64,000 nucleotides of DNA from Archivesica marissinica. Its lineage: Eukaryota; Mollusca; Bivalvia; Venerida; Vesicomyidae. The stretch lies in assembly GCA_014843695.1 (NCBI GenBank), contig CM026397.1, positions 52,004,101 to 52,068,100 of the forward strand. Direction: 5' to 3'. The notes beneath the pieces were generated by a model. That model did no database searches, was not told the origin of the DNA, and was given only the letters and a program-made list of their open reading frames with translations. This document shows, piece after piece, positions 1 through 11,239 of the stretch; within the stretch, counting starts at the first letter, position 1, and every line of letters starts with the position of its first letter. The position numbers were made by a program, and so were the translations under genes.

Positions 1-496
1 ACTTTTGTCCAAGAAGTTGATTTGAACTTGGTGGCAGCATATCCCCTTTTGAAGGTTCAGCTTGGGGTGTTATAGTTAATATAGCAACTAGTATTTGTAG
101 CCAGTTTTGTTCAAAGTTTATTTTGGCCTAAGCCAATGATTATCGAAAAACTACTGGCTGTCATAATGTATCTCCAAATGAAATTGGATTGATCATGGTG
201 AGAGGCGACACATTGGCAAATGTATCAATCAAATAATATAGTTTCTTTGAGGGGCTCTAGCTGATATGTGAGCTGCCAAATCCTGTGCCAAATACGAGAA
301 ACACTCCTTCCAACACACTACTTCCAACTACAAAATAACGAAAATGGTGTCGATAAAATTCATAGTCCGATTGCATGTCTGTTCTCATTTCCGAGACAAA
401 GTGAATCATGGCCGTTTGATCAATGTGTATGACTTTAAAACACAAATATTGTATCTGTTTATTGATGGTCTATAATTTAGGCAGCCATGGGTTTAC
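1..496. other. No recognisable gene
   Basis: AT-rich sequence without a repeat I can match elsewhere in the window. A 62-codon open frame on the minus strand (257-445) has a hydrophobic C-terminal half but resembles nothing I know; it could be chance or a lone exon. Confidence 0.5.
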
Positions 497-727
497 AATT
501 ATCCCGTAAAATGCTAATCGCAAGTAAAGTTCCTCTTGCAAACAGCATAGAGCCAGATCAGCAGCACCTGATCAGGCTCTATGCTGTTTGTTATTCGGAT
601 AGTGGAGCTAAAAGACTGGGTGATTAGCAAATAACATAGATCCTGATCAGACCCGGCGTTACACCGCAGCTGATCTGGATCTATGTTGTTCGCACGTTCC
701 TTCCAATATATTCGGAATTTTAGTTTA
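497..727. mobile_element. MITE family C, copy 1 (double-hairpin element)
   Basis: Two hairpins lie side by side. The first (539-590) pairs a CAAACAGCATAGAGCC arm with its complement around CTGATCAG. The second (633-690) pairs AACATAGATCC with GGATCTATGTT. The same pair of hairpins, joined by a spacer with 'agtg.agctaaaa.actt', recurs at about 20.4, 22.4 and 33.7 kb. No coding capacity. Edges are uncertain here because the ends are decayed; better copies are flanked by TTAA. Confidence 0.65.
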
Positions 728-990
728 TACAATTCTATTTTAGCTCGAATGCGAAACAAGTTATTACAACTTATATTAATCACTCTCTCTTCTCTCTCTT
801 CTCTCTCTCGATAGAGACCTCATTCCTGATGGAATCCAAAGTCGCAATGGAGAAGAGGCAATATGGAATTTAAATGACTTGCCTAAGGCACAATTGTAAC
901 TACTGTAGCTTGGCTCAAACTCTGGACTTTTCGCACCTGAAGCAAACGTGCTATTACTTGCGCTGTCATGACCTTCACTAAGGGTCATCA
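722..990 (-). mobile_element. tRNA-derived SINE, family 1
   Basis: Reverse-strand copy of a SINE seen at least six more times here. It has a tRNA-like head with a CTTCAGGTGCGAA anticodon-arm region and a degenerate B box, then 'ccttaggcaag.catttaaattcca', a pyrimidine stretch, 'gatggaatccatcaggaatgag' in reverse, and the tail 'agtgattaatataagttg'. The CT-rich stretch is expanded in this copy. Confidence 0.8.
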
Positions 991-1591
991 CTGTTTACTC
1001 TAGTGCATTGTCATTATGTGTTGGCTGATGTATACTTACTTACATGGCGGTTACCCATAATAACTTGTGATTTGGAGCGACGACGTCCATGCTATAACGG
1101 TGTAATTATCTCTTATAATGGTGTGAAATTGGCCGTAAGACAATAAGAAGAAACGAAGAAATTATATGTTGCATAGCTCTAATTCAGAGGAAAACTAATA
1201 TTATTAATGTGTCTTGCTTCGACCAGGCCCTGAAGGGACCATAGAATAAACACCGTACTCTTCGATGTCATCCTATGATTACAATATAATGAAGTTTTCT
1301 TAACACTTTTCACGGAATCTAGAAACATGGCCTTTCAGGGACTAATCTGCGAAACTATAGCGGCAGGAATGTGATAAGAATTTGGATGAATTTGCGAGAT
1401 CGTTAATGTTCTAGGATCTGTGAGGTCATTTGCTTACGTTCTCGGATCTGTGAGGTCACTTGTTTACAAGTTTTCAAATATCGATCTGTGACATCAGTTG
1501 TTTATGAATCGTCCAGTGTTTATCTGTGACGTTGTTTTGTCTCAAATCATAAGTCTATCTGTGGCATCATTTGTTCTCAAATCATCATATT
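991..1591. other. No recognisable gene
   Basis: Unique-looking AT-rich DNA. From about 1395 there are degenerate repeats of 'gatctgtgaggtca..tg.tta', which look like the decayed left edge of the minisatellite that follows. Confidence 0.45.
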
Positions 1592-2940
1592 TCTATCTGT
1601 TGTATCGTTTGTTTGTGATTAATGAAGTGTCTCTGTTATATTATTTGTTTGTGATTCACCAAATGTCTATCTGTTATATTATTTGTTTGTGATTAATGAA
1701 GTGTCTCTGTTATATTATTTGTTTGTGATTAATGAAGTGTCTATCTGTTATATTATTTGTTTGTGATTCACCAAGGGTCTATCTGTTATATTATTTGTTT
1801 GTGATTAATGAAGTGTCTCTGTTATATTATTTGTTTGTGATTAATGAAGTGTCTATCTGTTATATTATTTGTTTGTGATTCACCAAGTGTCTATCTGTTA
1901 TATTATTTGTTTGTGATTAATGAAGTGTCTCTGTTATATTATTTGTTTGTGATTCATCCACCAAGCGTCTATGTATTGTATTATTTGTTTGTGATTCACC
2001 AAGCGTCTATGTATTGTATTATTTGTTTGTGATTCATCAAGTGTCTATCTATTATATTATTTGTTTGTGATTCATCCACCAAGTGTCTATCTGTTATATT
2101 ATTTGTTTGTGATTCATCCATCAAGTGTCTATCTGTTATATTATTTGTTTGTGATTAATGAAGTGTCTCTGTTATATTATTTGTTTGTGATTAATGAAGT
2201 GTCTATCTGTTATATTATTTGTTTGTGATTCACCAAGTGTCTATCTGTTATATTATTTGTTTGTGATTAATGAAGTGTCTCTGTTATATTATTTGTTTGT
2301 GATTCATCCATCAAGTGTATATCTATTATATTATTTGTTTGTGATTCATCAAGTGTCTATCTATTATATTATTTGTTTGTGATTCATCAAGTGTCTATCT
2401 ATTATATTATTTGTTTGTGATTCATCAAGTGTCTATCTGTTATATTATTTGTTTGTGATTCACCAAGCGTCTATCTATTATATTATTTGTTTGTGATTCA
2501 TTCACCAAGTGTCTATCTGTTATATTATTTGTTTGTGATTCACCAAGCGTCTATCTATTATATTATTTGTTTGTGATTCATCAAGTGTCTATCTATTATA
2601 TTATTTGTTTGTGATTCATTCACCAAGTGTCTATCTGTTATATTATTTGTTTGTGATTCATTCACCAAGTGTATATCTGTTATATTATTTGTTTGTGATT
2701 CACCAAGTGTCTATCTGTTATATTATTTGTTTGTCATTCACCAAGTGTATATCTGTTATATTATGTGTTTGTCATTCACCAAGCGTCTATCTGTTATATT
2801 ATTTGTTTGTCATTCACCAAGTGTCTATCTGTTATATTATTTGTTGTGATTCATTGATTGATCTGACATTATTTGTTTGTGAATCATTGATTGATCTGAC
2901 ATTATTTGTTTGTGATTCATTGATTGATCTGACATCATTA
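1592..2940. repeat. Minisatellite, 36-42 bp period
   Basis: Repeats of a unit containing TTATATTATTTGTTTGTGAT followed by either 'taatgaagtgtctc' (36 bp) or 'caccaagtgtctatctg' (38 bp), with extra CATC or CATT insertions giving 42 bp. The two main types alternate irregularly. The right end (2835-2935) changes to three copies of a 33-bp derivative with 'cattgattgatctgaca'. Open frames here are artefacts of the repeat. Confidence 0.95.
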
Positions 2941-3162
2941 GTAAAGCTAAATAGAAGTGGTGTAACCAGGTTTCATTCAATGTTATGTACATATTCTTTC
3001 ACATGTGATTGTTATCCATATAAATAATCCATAAATGAGTTTGTTGTATAATGTGTCACTCCACTTAACAAATATGATAAGTGGAAAAACCGAGACAAAA
3101 CACATCTCCGCTATAATTATACAAGTCCAGAAACTTCGTCTTCGTGTAGAACACAATCGTGA

Positions 3163-3372
3163 TGTCAGTCGTGATGGCACAATCGCTTCAGGTGCGAAGG
3201 GCCCAGAGTTTGCGCCCAGCTGTAGCCGTTGCCCTGAGGCAAGGCATTTAAATTCCATTTTGCCTCTCTCCCTCATGGCGATGGATTCCATCAGGAATAA
3301 GGTCTCTAGAGTGATTAATATAAGTTGTAAGAACTTGTTTCGTAATCAAGCTAAAAATAATGTATATAAATC
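3163..3372 (+). mobile_element. tRNA-derived SINE, family 1
   Basis: Forward copy with a decayed tRNA-like head ('cgcttcaggtgcgaag', degenerate B box), 'ggcaaggcatttaaattcca', 'ggcgatggattccatcagga' and the tail 'agtgattaatataagttgta'. A 72-bp minisatellite starts about 30 bp after its tail. Confidence 0.8.
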
Positions 3373-3403
3373 ACAATTGTCTTCATCCAGAACAAAGACG
3401 CAT

Positions 3404-3691
3404 CTCCATTATATACAATTCCAGCACCTGATGGGAGGATTTGAAAGAAATGTATTGCCATACTTTCTAGGAAATCTCCATTATATACAATTCCAGCACC
3501 TGATGGGAGGATTTGAAAGAAATGTCTTGCCATACTTTCTAGGAAATCTCCATTATATACAATTCCAGAACCTGATGGGAGGATTTGAAAGAAATGTCTT
3601 GCCATACTTTCTAGGAAATCTCCATTATATACAATTCCAGCACCTGATGGGAGGATTTGAAAGAAATGTGGAGCCATACTTTCTAGGAAAA
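3404..3691. repeat. Minisatellite, 72 bp x 4
   Basis: Four almost identical 72-bp units starting CTCCATTATATACAATTCCA at 3404, 3476, 3548 and 3620. The period is 24 codons and the unit lacks stops in some frames on both strands, so long open frames on both strands are explained by the repeat. Confidence 0.95.
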
Positions 3692-3801
3692 ATATGAAAT
3701 ATATAACACTTTTCTTATCTGTTCATTTCACTACAGCATGCTAATTAAAAGTTAATTTATTTAGTGGATGTAACACTGTTTAATGTCATAAAATCCCTTA
3801 A

Positions 3802-4030
3802 CCCTTTCCTTCATAGAGATTTAGGTTAATATACTATTATATCTCCATACAAACAACAGCCATTTAGCTATCATGCAGTGGATAAGTAGTCACCATATCT
3901 ATCCCACCTCCATAGATATTACTGGGACTAGAGATTCGGGCATTTATTATGAGCATTGGTTTGGCTACTACATTGTCAATGTACGTCGTATTGGTAATGG
4001 CGTCAAGAGGTGCTTCTATGAGGGAAAGGG
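3802..4030 (-). mobile_element. MITE family A (TTAA-flanked)
   Basis: A 229-bp element flanked by TTAA at 3798-3801 and 4031-4034. Its ends are inverted (CCCTTTCCTTCATAGA against CCCTTTCCCTCATAGA). It has no coding capacity. TTAA duplication is characteristic of piggyBac-type transposases (also Kolobok), so a piggyBac-like helper is the likely mover. Other copies: 8457-8686, 43672-44018, an expanded copy at 10178-11239, and a fragment at 20847-20922. Confidence 0.8.
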
Positions 4031-4273
4031 TTAAACACCTGAAGGCCGCTAAGCTTCATAAATAATTCCGCTATATGTCTCGAGACTGCTAAGCGTCAAA
4101 AAGAATTCCGCTAAGCATCTTTTGGCAGTCGTATGACGTTTAGCAGTGTTACAGCGTATCAAACTTGCAATCCCAGAATCTCGAGTCCATAATTTCGCCA
4201 TTTAAGCACAGATCAGGGCCTTTCTTTACAAAAACATCAGTCTGAAGGCAATAATGTACAGTAATTATCAATG

Positions 4274-4700
4274 CACCGTACTTACTCGCCTATCAGACGG
4301 GATTATAACCAGATTATTGTCTCAAAGTGGCTTCCCGTCTTATAAGCGAGTGATACATTTTTTTAATAAACTTTCTGTTTTAAATCTTTAAATTGTTTTA
4401 AATCTTTAAATCATTTAGTTCCAACTCAATAATTGATGACCTTTGAAATAACTGAAAGGGTGTATTGTATGTAACAAAAGCATAGACTTTCACAGCTCTA
4501 TCTGTAAACTGAACTTGTCAATAGCATTTTAGCAATCAAATTTATTATTGTGCATCAGTGCATTGTTTGATGATTTGACAGTTTATACTTTCACAGTTGT
4601 TTGATCTTAAACGCAAAATACCGCTGATTTTTAAGACCAAAGTTGGGGGGGGTCGACTTATAGTCGAGATTGTCTTATAGGCGAGTATATAATTATGGTA
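4274..4700. mobile_element. MITE family E, copy 1
   Basis: About 427 bp ending in inverted repeats around TACTCGCCTATAAGAC (left end has one mismatch) and GTCTTATAGGCGAGTATA. A second copy at 34733-35134 shares both ends, the internal 'gtggcttccc.tattataag.gagtga' block and a G-rich tract before the right end. Non-coding. Confidence 0.75.
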
Positions 4701-5275
4701 TGTCTAATATAAACAGCTATGATGCTTTGTAATTTCATCGAGTTTAATTCTTGGCTATTACCGGTATTTTATTATTAAAGTTATTAATGCTTCCATTGTC
4801 AAACATCATATTGATCTGTCTGGTGCTTGTATAATCCCGAGTAAAACAATAATTCCATGCAGATGATTTAATCGAAACTCGTTAACTTGGGAATTAAGAA
4901 TTTGTGATTGGATATAGATTAGTTAACAGCATCACATACATGGTCCTCTCCTGTGCCCTGACTATACCACTATCCCCCCTGCAGCTAATGAGAGACATTA
5001 ATGGCACTGTTGGAGACAAGAATTGCCTCAACGGGGAATATTGGTTTTCACTGAATAAAGAAGCTTTACTAGAGTTGTATCTTTGATGTCATTGCCCATG
5101 ATTGTTCAATTGATCCACCATTTGAGGTGTTCAATGAATAATTGTTAATCAATGCAAAAATTACACCCAAATATGTACATCAGGAAAACTGTGTTGTTTG
5201 AGTGCCGATGTCGTCACAGCCTATTGGCCCGAGACACAACTGCCATCCGATTCTTGTTGATAGTTATTGTATTTG
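4701..5275. other. No recognisable gene
   Basis: No repeat match inside the window and no recognisable protein. A 60-codon open frame at 4904-5086 is short and not recognised. Confidence 0.4.
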
Positions 5276-5286
5276 TCAATTCATGT

Positions 5287-5546
5287 TGGTCCGCCTCCGT
5301 GGTCGAGTGGTTAAGGTCGCTGACTTGTATACCACTGTAACCTATCATCACTGATGGTTACTGGTTCGAGCCCCGCTCACGCTGTGTCTCATTTATATGA
5401 AAAAGTTGGCAGTTTCTTATGGAGGTTGGTGCACCCAAGTACTGGTTAACCGCTGGAGCCTGCCCAGGAAAGGTGTTGTTAAGTAAACTGCCCGCCGGAG
5501 ATATAGCCCGAAATGGTGCTGATGCAGACGTAAAACCCGAAATATA
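5287..5546 (+). mobile_element. tRNA-derived SINE, family 2
   Basis: The head reads TGGTCGAGTGG (A box), a long variable region as in class II (Ser/Leu) tRNAs, then GGTTCGAGCCCC (B box). The body contains 'gaaaaagttggcagtttctta', 'ggttggtgcacccaagtact' and ends 'aaacccgaaatat'. The 11-bp sequence TCAATTCATGT occurs just before it (5276-5286) and again at 5992-6002, after the AT-rich array. The target-site duplication therefore encloses SINE plus array. A second full copy is at 14916-15182. Confidence 0.88.
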
Positions 5547-5991
5547 TAACCTAATATATAACCTAATATATAACATAATATATAACATAATATATAACAT
5601 AATATATAACATAATATATAACATAATATATACATAATATATAACATAATATAACATAATATATAACATAATATATAACATAATATATAACATAATATAT
5701 AACATTATATAACATAATATATAACATAATATATAACATAATATATACATAATATATAACATAATATATACATAATATATAACATAATATATAACATAAT
5801 ATATAACATAATATATAACATAATATATACATAATATATAACATAATATATAACCTAATATATAACCTAATATATAACATAATATATAACATAATATATA
5901 ACATAATATATACATAATATATAACATAATATATAACATAATATATAACCTAATATATAAGATAATATATAACATAATATTATATAATATA
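5547..5991. repeat. 12-bp AT-rich array forming the SINE tail
   Basis: About 36 copies of AACATAATATAT, with variants carrying 'cct' or shortened units. It begins exactly at the 3' end of the SINE and lies inside that SINE's target duplication, so it is an expanded SINE tail, not independent DNA. Open frames rich in Tyr, Ile and Leu are repeat artefacts. Confidence 0.95.
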
Positions 5992-6038
5992 TCAATTCAT
6001 GTGGATATTAATTGCCTTTCGAACCATTATCAAATTTA

Positions 6039-6333
6039 CCGTAAAACCTCCATTAAGCAGCTAGTGAGCAGAAAGGCCATTTTTGGCTGCTTACTGGATG
6101 TGACCTGTTAATGGAGGGAACTCGCGTTTGATAACACAACATGACTAAATCTTTATATTTATTATGTATAGATGTATGTTTGTGTTATTTATTGTTTATA
6201 CACAAGTTATTGTCATGATCTCGTGTTTCCTCTTTAATGTCTCCTGGGTCCTGCCGGGGCTAAACTCTGTTGCCACTTTCCTGGAGCTTTTACCAGAATT
6301 AAGGCTCTATATTACTTTACCTGATCATTAAAG
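6039..6333 (+). repeat. Interspersed repeat family D, copy 1
   Basis: Starts ACCGTAAAACCTCCATTAAG, contains a short hairpin around 'ggctgctta', then 'gactaaatctttatattta', 'cactttcctggagctttacc'-like sequence and ends 'ctatattactttacc'. An inverted copy with the same blocks in the same order lies at 13378-13673. No open frame of note; probably a non-autonomous element. Confidence 0.65.
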
Positions 6334-6628
6334 TGTCTGTACTTTCCACATAGACATGTGTGCAATAACAACCAATGTTTTATAATGTCTGGATTTGCAG
6401 TAGCTAATAATTAATAGAAACGAATCGAATGAAGCCTCAAACCATCAATTTTTAAAGCCAAAACAGAATAATTACCCGCATTACTCAATAATTTAAATCC
6501 CTGGAATATGAATAAAATAAAAGAACCAATTAACGAAGGCGATAATGATACCTTTTTTTATGAAAAACCTTCAAACTAGCCATTTCCTTCTAATAACGAA
6601 CATTTGCATCCATACAATGTAGTGTTAA

Positions 6629-6861
6629 CCCTTTCAACACCACATACCTCTAAATAGGCTTACAAAAAGTGTAGATCCAGATGAGCCGGCTCGTGACGAG
6701 CCGTCTCATCAGGATCTGCACTGTTTGCCAGTGATATGACTATTTTTAGACAAAATTACCCATCTTGATAAATGAACTGGTCCGAATGTGATTTTCTGAT
6801 TCATTTATTGGTTTATGAATATCATGGACCAGTCCATGTGAGTTACTTGGTGTTGAATGGG
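6629..6861 (+). mobile_element. MITE family B, copy 1 (TTAA-flanked)
   Basis: Flanked by TTAA (6625-6628 and 6862-6865). Inverted ends are CCCTTTCAACACC and GGTGTTGAATGGG. An internal imperfect palindrome pairs AGATCCAGATGAGCCGGCTCG with its complement. Non-coding, 233 bp. Other copies: 23193-23430, 36013-36253 and 42479-42711. Confidence 0.85.
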
Positions 6862-6865
6862 TTAA

Positions 6866-7638
6866 TTATACACATATATATGTGTGCATCGGGTGTGACA
6901 AAATATTACAAGGCTTACTATACAAAGTCTAATTGATGTGTCATTGATTTAGGAACCAGTTACCATAGCACGCTTGTTTTAATAAATAATGTTGCTACTT
7001 ACATTTCGGCGCCAACTGTCGGCACAAATTGTCATGATGTCACTAAATTGACATAATTAAATACAGAACATTTGCGATCCATATTACCCATTCCATTTTA
7101 TATTGAATTATTGTTTGTTGAAAATTAAAGTTAACAGTTTGTATGCAGTATATTTAGTTATTCTAAAATGACCCAGCTAATAACATACATACTTGTAGAG
7201 TAAATTCTACCTCGGGTTATTCTGTGATATACCTACCTTGAACTATGCTGCGCGCGCACCGTACCGTGTCTTGGCTATTCCATTTATACAATGCATGTAA
7301 AGTTTTACGAATGAAAGTCACGTGATGTTTGTAAATACTACCGTGGGAATTCGCGGAAGTGAGTTATTTTTAGAATCAGATAATCTCTTGTCCATCTTGT
7401 TTTTCTGTTAAGTAACGTTTCAGTTACTATTCTGTACAGTTTTATTTGACAAAATAAATAAAATTATTGATCAGTTCATTTATGCACTAGATTGATATTT
7501 TCCATAAAAAAATAACGTCATCACCCCTTACGCGGGAGGAAATTTCGAAAGCCAAATGCAGCGGAGTAGCACTGCGTTTGAAGAAAATACTCCTTTGATT
7601 CTCGTCTAAAATTATTAGAAGTAAGTCGTGTTAGAATC
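6866..7638. other. No recognisable gene
   Basis: Mostly unique sequence. About 7205-7240 ('ctcgggttattctgtgatatacc') is a partial copy of an arm of the palindrome that follows. Confidence 0.45.
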
Positions 7639-7801
7639 GAAATAATAAGTATCAACCGTGGTATATTGCAGAATAACCCGAGTTTGTCGTTCTTATGCGT
7701 AGAAATATATCGCTCAGGCCTTCTTCGTGATATATTTCTACTCATAAGAACTCCAAACTCGGGTTATTCTGCGATATACCACGGTTGATACTTATTATTT
7801 C
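7639..7801. repeat. Near-perfect palindrome, 73-bp arms
   Basis: Arms 7639-7711 and 7729-7801 are reverse complements with only a few mismatches, around a 17-bp loop. The arms begin GAAATAATAAGTATCAACCG. The structure resembles a foldback element. No coding content. Confidence 0.9.
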
Positions 7802-8456
7802 TTAAGTATAGGCCAAAAGGTGGGAGCTCTATGGGAAGAGAAAGAACAATGTTATGTTTATTATTATGTTGCAAGTATAATGTATGTACTATTCTTAGAT
7901 CTATTACCCAATTATTACCCAATTACGTCCGGTGATAAGGTAAAAATATATTAAGTGTTATGACATGTAAATGCAGATAACGCTGGCTCATATTTTCGTA
8001 AAAATCTCGAACATTTTCACGTCGCAAACGTAACCACTTATACAGTATTTAATTGCAACTGGTCTTTCAAGCATGTTTTCGTTGTTTCTCTAACGGATTT
8101 ATGATATTATCAAGTTCACTGACTGCATTTTTGAACAGTTGTTTCTGTTTTTTGCCATCCCGGAAATGTCACTTTTTGATCAGTAGTATCATTCCATCAC
8201 TGGATTTTGCCTACAAATGCAGAAAGTAATTAATTGTTATGTTGTTTCAAAAGATATTGAAACTTAATCATTCTCATCTGCACATAGTAACATTAATATA
8301 ATATATTCAGGAATTATTCAGAAGCAGTTGATGAAATTCTCAAATGGTTGCTGATAAAAGATGGATGTCGAAAATATAACGTGCGATTCTTAACATGTGA
8401 ATAATCTGTGAGAATATTCCAAAATTGTCACCAAAAAAGGAAGTTTTTTTTTATAA
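7802..8456. other. No recognisable gene
   Basis: AT-rich; no repeat or protein match that I can support. Confidence 0.4.
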
Positions 8457-8686
8457 CTCTTTCCCTCATAGAAGCACCTTGACGCCATTACCAATACGAC
8501 GTACATTGACAATGTAGTAGCCAAACAAATGTTCATAATAAAGGCCAGAATCTCATGAAGCCCCAGTAATATCTATGGAAGTGGGATAGATATGGCGACT
8601 ACTTATCCACTGCATGATAGCTAAATGGCTGTCGTTTGTATGGAGATATATAAGTATATTAACCTATATCTCTATGAAGGAAAGGG
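8457..8686 (+). mobile_element. MITE family A, copy 2
   Basis: Full-length relative of the 3802-4030 element in the opposite orientation, with ends CTTTCCCTCATAGAAGCACC and TCTATGAAGGAAAGGG. The flanking TTAA is degenerate on both sides (ATAA, TTGA), which suggests an older insertion. Confidence 0.8.
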
Positions 8687-8960
8687 TTGACTACCAGTAG
8701 TATGGTACATTGCACTGTGAAAGGGGCTTTAATTAAGTATTGCTTAATGTGTGTTTTGGCATGTATTTGTCTTTCTTGGTTAGGATATCCGTTTCCAACT
8801 AGGAACAATAAAAGACAGCAACAACTAGAGGATAGCACTCGAAGAGATGCAAACCCCGAAATCAAATGAAACTTCAAACAATGATACAGAGCAATGAGGC
8901 GGTGTGCAGTGTTCAAGAACCATAACTCTCTCGTTTGTACTTAACCAGATTATCTCCCAT

Positions 8961-9020
8961 TTTCTCTTCATTATTTGCTTGTCCAGAGCATTTCTCTTCA
9001 TTATTTGCTTGTCCAGAGCA
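8961..9020. repeat. 30-bp direct duplication
   Basis: Two tandem copies of a 30-bp unit containing 'ctcttcattatttgcttgtc'. Confidence 0.9.
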
Positions 9021-9070
9021 AACCTCGAATGGTATTGAATCAAATCAAATGAAACGGTGATGGGGGGCAA

Positions 9071-9330
9071 TTATACAAATTTATTTTAGCTCGATTGAAA
9101 AACAAGTTATTTCAACTTATATTAATCACTCTCGAGACCTCATTCCTGATGGAATCCATCGCCACGAGGGAGAGAGAAGAGGCAACGTGGAATTTAAATG
9201 CCTTGCCTAAGGGCACAATCATAACGGCTCCAGCGGGGCTCGAACTCCGGACCTTTAGCACCTGAAGCGAACGCGCTAAAGATCCGGAGTTCGAGCCCCG
9301 CTGGGGCCGTTACGATTGTGCTCTTAGGCA
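9071..9330 (-). mobile_element. SINE family 1 with inverted head duplication
   Basis: Bases 9071-9283 are a reverse SINE 1 copy. Its head is then repeated in the opposite direction, giving a hairpin with 56-bp arms (9204-9259 and 9275-9330) and a 15-bp loop that holds the anticodon-arm region. The B-box sequence GTTCGAGCCCCGCTGG is intact in the forward arm. Confidence 0.85.
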
Positions 9331-10177
9331 TGGGGGGCAATGAGGCGGAGGGCAGAATGCATTATAACACTTCGTAATATTATACGCCTTCTTTTATGAT
9401 AGACTCGAGTTTAACGCTCAATTGCTGGTCAACATATATTTCAATGTATGTATAGTTCTATATAAAATCATCACATGGCACCATTCAAGTTTAAGTTTGT
9501 TCAATTCTTTCTCACATATCTCATTAAAGATACTTCCACCAAAACCTTCATGTACGTTCCTTTCTAAATAATTCTCTGCTTGGGGATCATCCATCAGTTG
9601 TACCGAGTTCTTGTTGGATTTAAGCCAGGCCTTAACAATGCAAGAAAATAAAAGAGTATGCCTGAGCAGCTGCAACAGATCTTAACTGTCAACCAGGGAT
9701 GTCATTTATTGGCATAAAGCAGGTAAACACTGTCGGCATTCATATAGGCCATAAATAGTTCTCTATGTGGATCAGACAAATACCATCTAAATTGATGTGT
9801 CGCGTAGAAACAAGATTTTGAAGAATATGATTTTTGGGCTTAGTTTAACTTGTTTTACATACAATACAATTACAAATATAAACATGATAAATATATGAAC
9901 AAAATGATACAACTGTAATGCTATGCTTATACTTGGACACTGTGAGAATAACAATCTAGAAGCAAATGGGTTGGGCAACAAGTTTTACCAACACTGGCGA
10001 GTGCCCTCGCCAATAGACCAGATTGATGTTAACAAAATGACCGTAGCGATGTGTACTGCACTGCACTTCTACTGAGATAATGGCCTCCCCACCCCCCGTT
10101 TGCACCGTACATCAAGGTTTACGTAATTTATTGTGTCTTTTGCATAATGAACTGTTTACATTGTTTACACTGTTGCT
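9331..10177. other. No recognisable gene
   Basis: An 85-codon open frame on the minus strand (9418-9675) is the longest here. I do not recognise it and there is no supporting neighbour. Confidence 0.4.
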
Positions 10178-10445
10178 AATCCTTTCCCTCATTGAAGCAC
10201 CTCTTGATGCCATTACCAATAGGACATACCTTGACAATTAATCCTTTCCCTCATTGAAGCACCTCTTGATGCCATTACCAATAGGACATACCTTGACAAT
10301 TAATCGTTTCCTCTTAGAAGCACCTCTTGATGCCATTACCAATACGACATACCTTGACAATTAATCCTTTCCCTCATAGCCTCTTGATGTCATTACCAAT
10401 GACATACCTTGACAATTAATCCTTTCCCTCATAGAAGCACCTCTT
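10178..10445. repeat. Tandem repeat of the MITE A left end, 62 bp
   Basis: Four to five copies of about 62 bp starting 'tcctttccctcattgaagca' and ending 'ccttgacaattaa'. One copy is shortened. The unit equals the left end of MITE A up to 'gacaat'. Confidence 0.9.
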
Positions 10446-10768
10446 GATGCCATTACCAATAGGACATACCTTGACAATGTAGTGACCAAACCAATGTTCA
10501 TAATAAAGGCCAGAATATCATGTAGTCCCAGTAATATCTATGGAGGTGGGATAGATATGGCGACTACTTATCCACTGCAGGATAGCTAAATGGCTGTCGT
10601 TTGTATGGAGATATAATAGTATATTAACCTACATCTCTATGAAGCCCCAGTATTATCTATTGAGGTGGGATAGATATATGGCCACTACTTATCCACTGCA
10701 TGATAGCTAAATGGCTGTCTTTGTATGGAGATATAATAGTATATTAACCTAAATCTCTATGAAGGAAA

Positions 10769-11239
10769 GGGTTAAATGGCTGTCGTTTGTATGGAGATAT
10801 AATAGTATATTAACCTAAATCTCTATGAAGGAAAGGGTTAAATGGCTGTCGTTTGTATGGATATATAATAGTATATTAACCTAAATCTCTATGAAGGAAA
10901 GGTTTAAATGGCTGTCGTTTGTATGGAGATATAATAGTATATTAACCTAAATCTCTATGAAGGAAAGTGTTAAATGGCTGTCGTTTGTATGGAGATATAA
11001 TAGTATATTAACCTAAATCTCTATGAAGGAAAGGGTTAAATGGCTGTCGTTTGTATGGAGATATGATAGTATATTAACCTAAATCTCTATGAAGGAAAGG
11101 GTTAAATGGCTGTCGTTTGTATGGATATATAATAGTATATTAACCTAAATCTCTATGAAGGAAAGGGTTAATTGGCTGTTGTTTGTATGGACATATAATA
11201 GTATATTAACCTAAATCTCTATGAAGGAAAGGGTTAAAC
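10769..11239. repeat. Tandem repeat of the MITE A right end, 66 bp
   Basis: About seven 66-bp units running TAAATGGCTGTCGTTTGTAT ... AAGGAAAGGGT, identical to the right end of MITE A, with scattered single-base differences. Confidence 0.93.

Larger units (their letters stand above)
10178..11239 (+). mobile_element. MITE family A, copy 3, expanded into two arrays
   Basis: The middle (about 10446-10768) is recognisable MITE A sequence, with part of the right half repeated. The left terminal segment is amplified before it and the right terminal segment after it. The last unit ends in GGAAAGGGTTAA as in other copies. An ordinary 230-bp MITE has thus grown to over 1 kb. Confidence 0.85.

Noticed and set aside
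257..445. Possible small membrane protein exon
   Set aside because: Too short, not recognised, and no splice or promoter evidence that I could defend.
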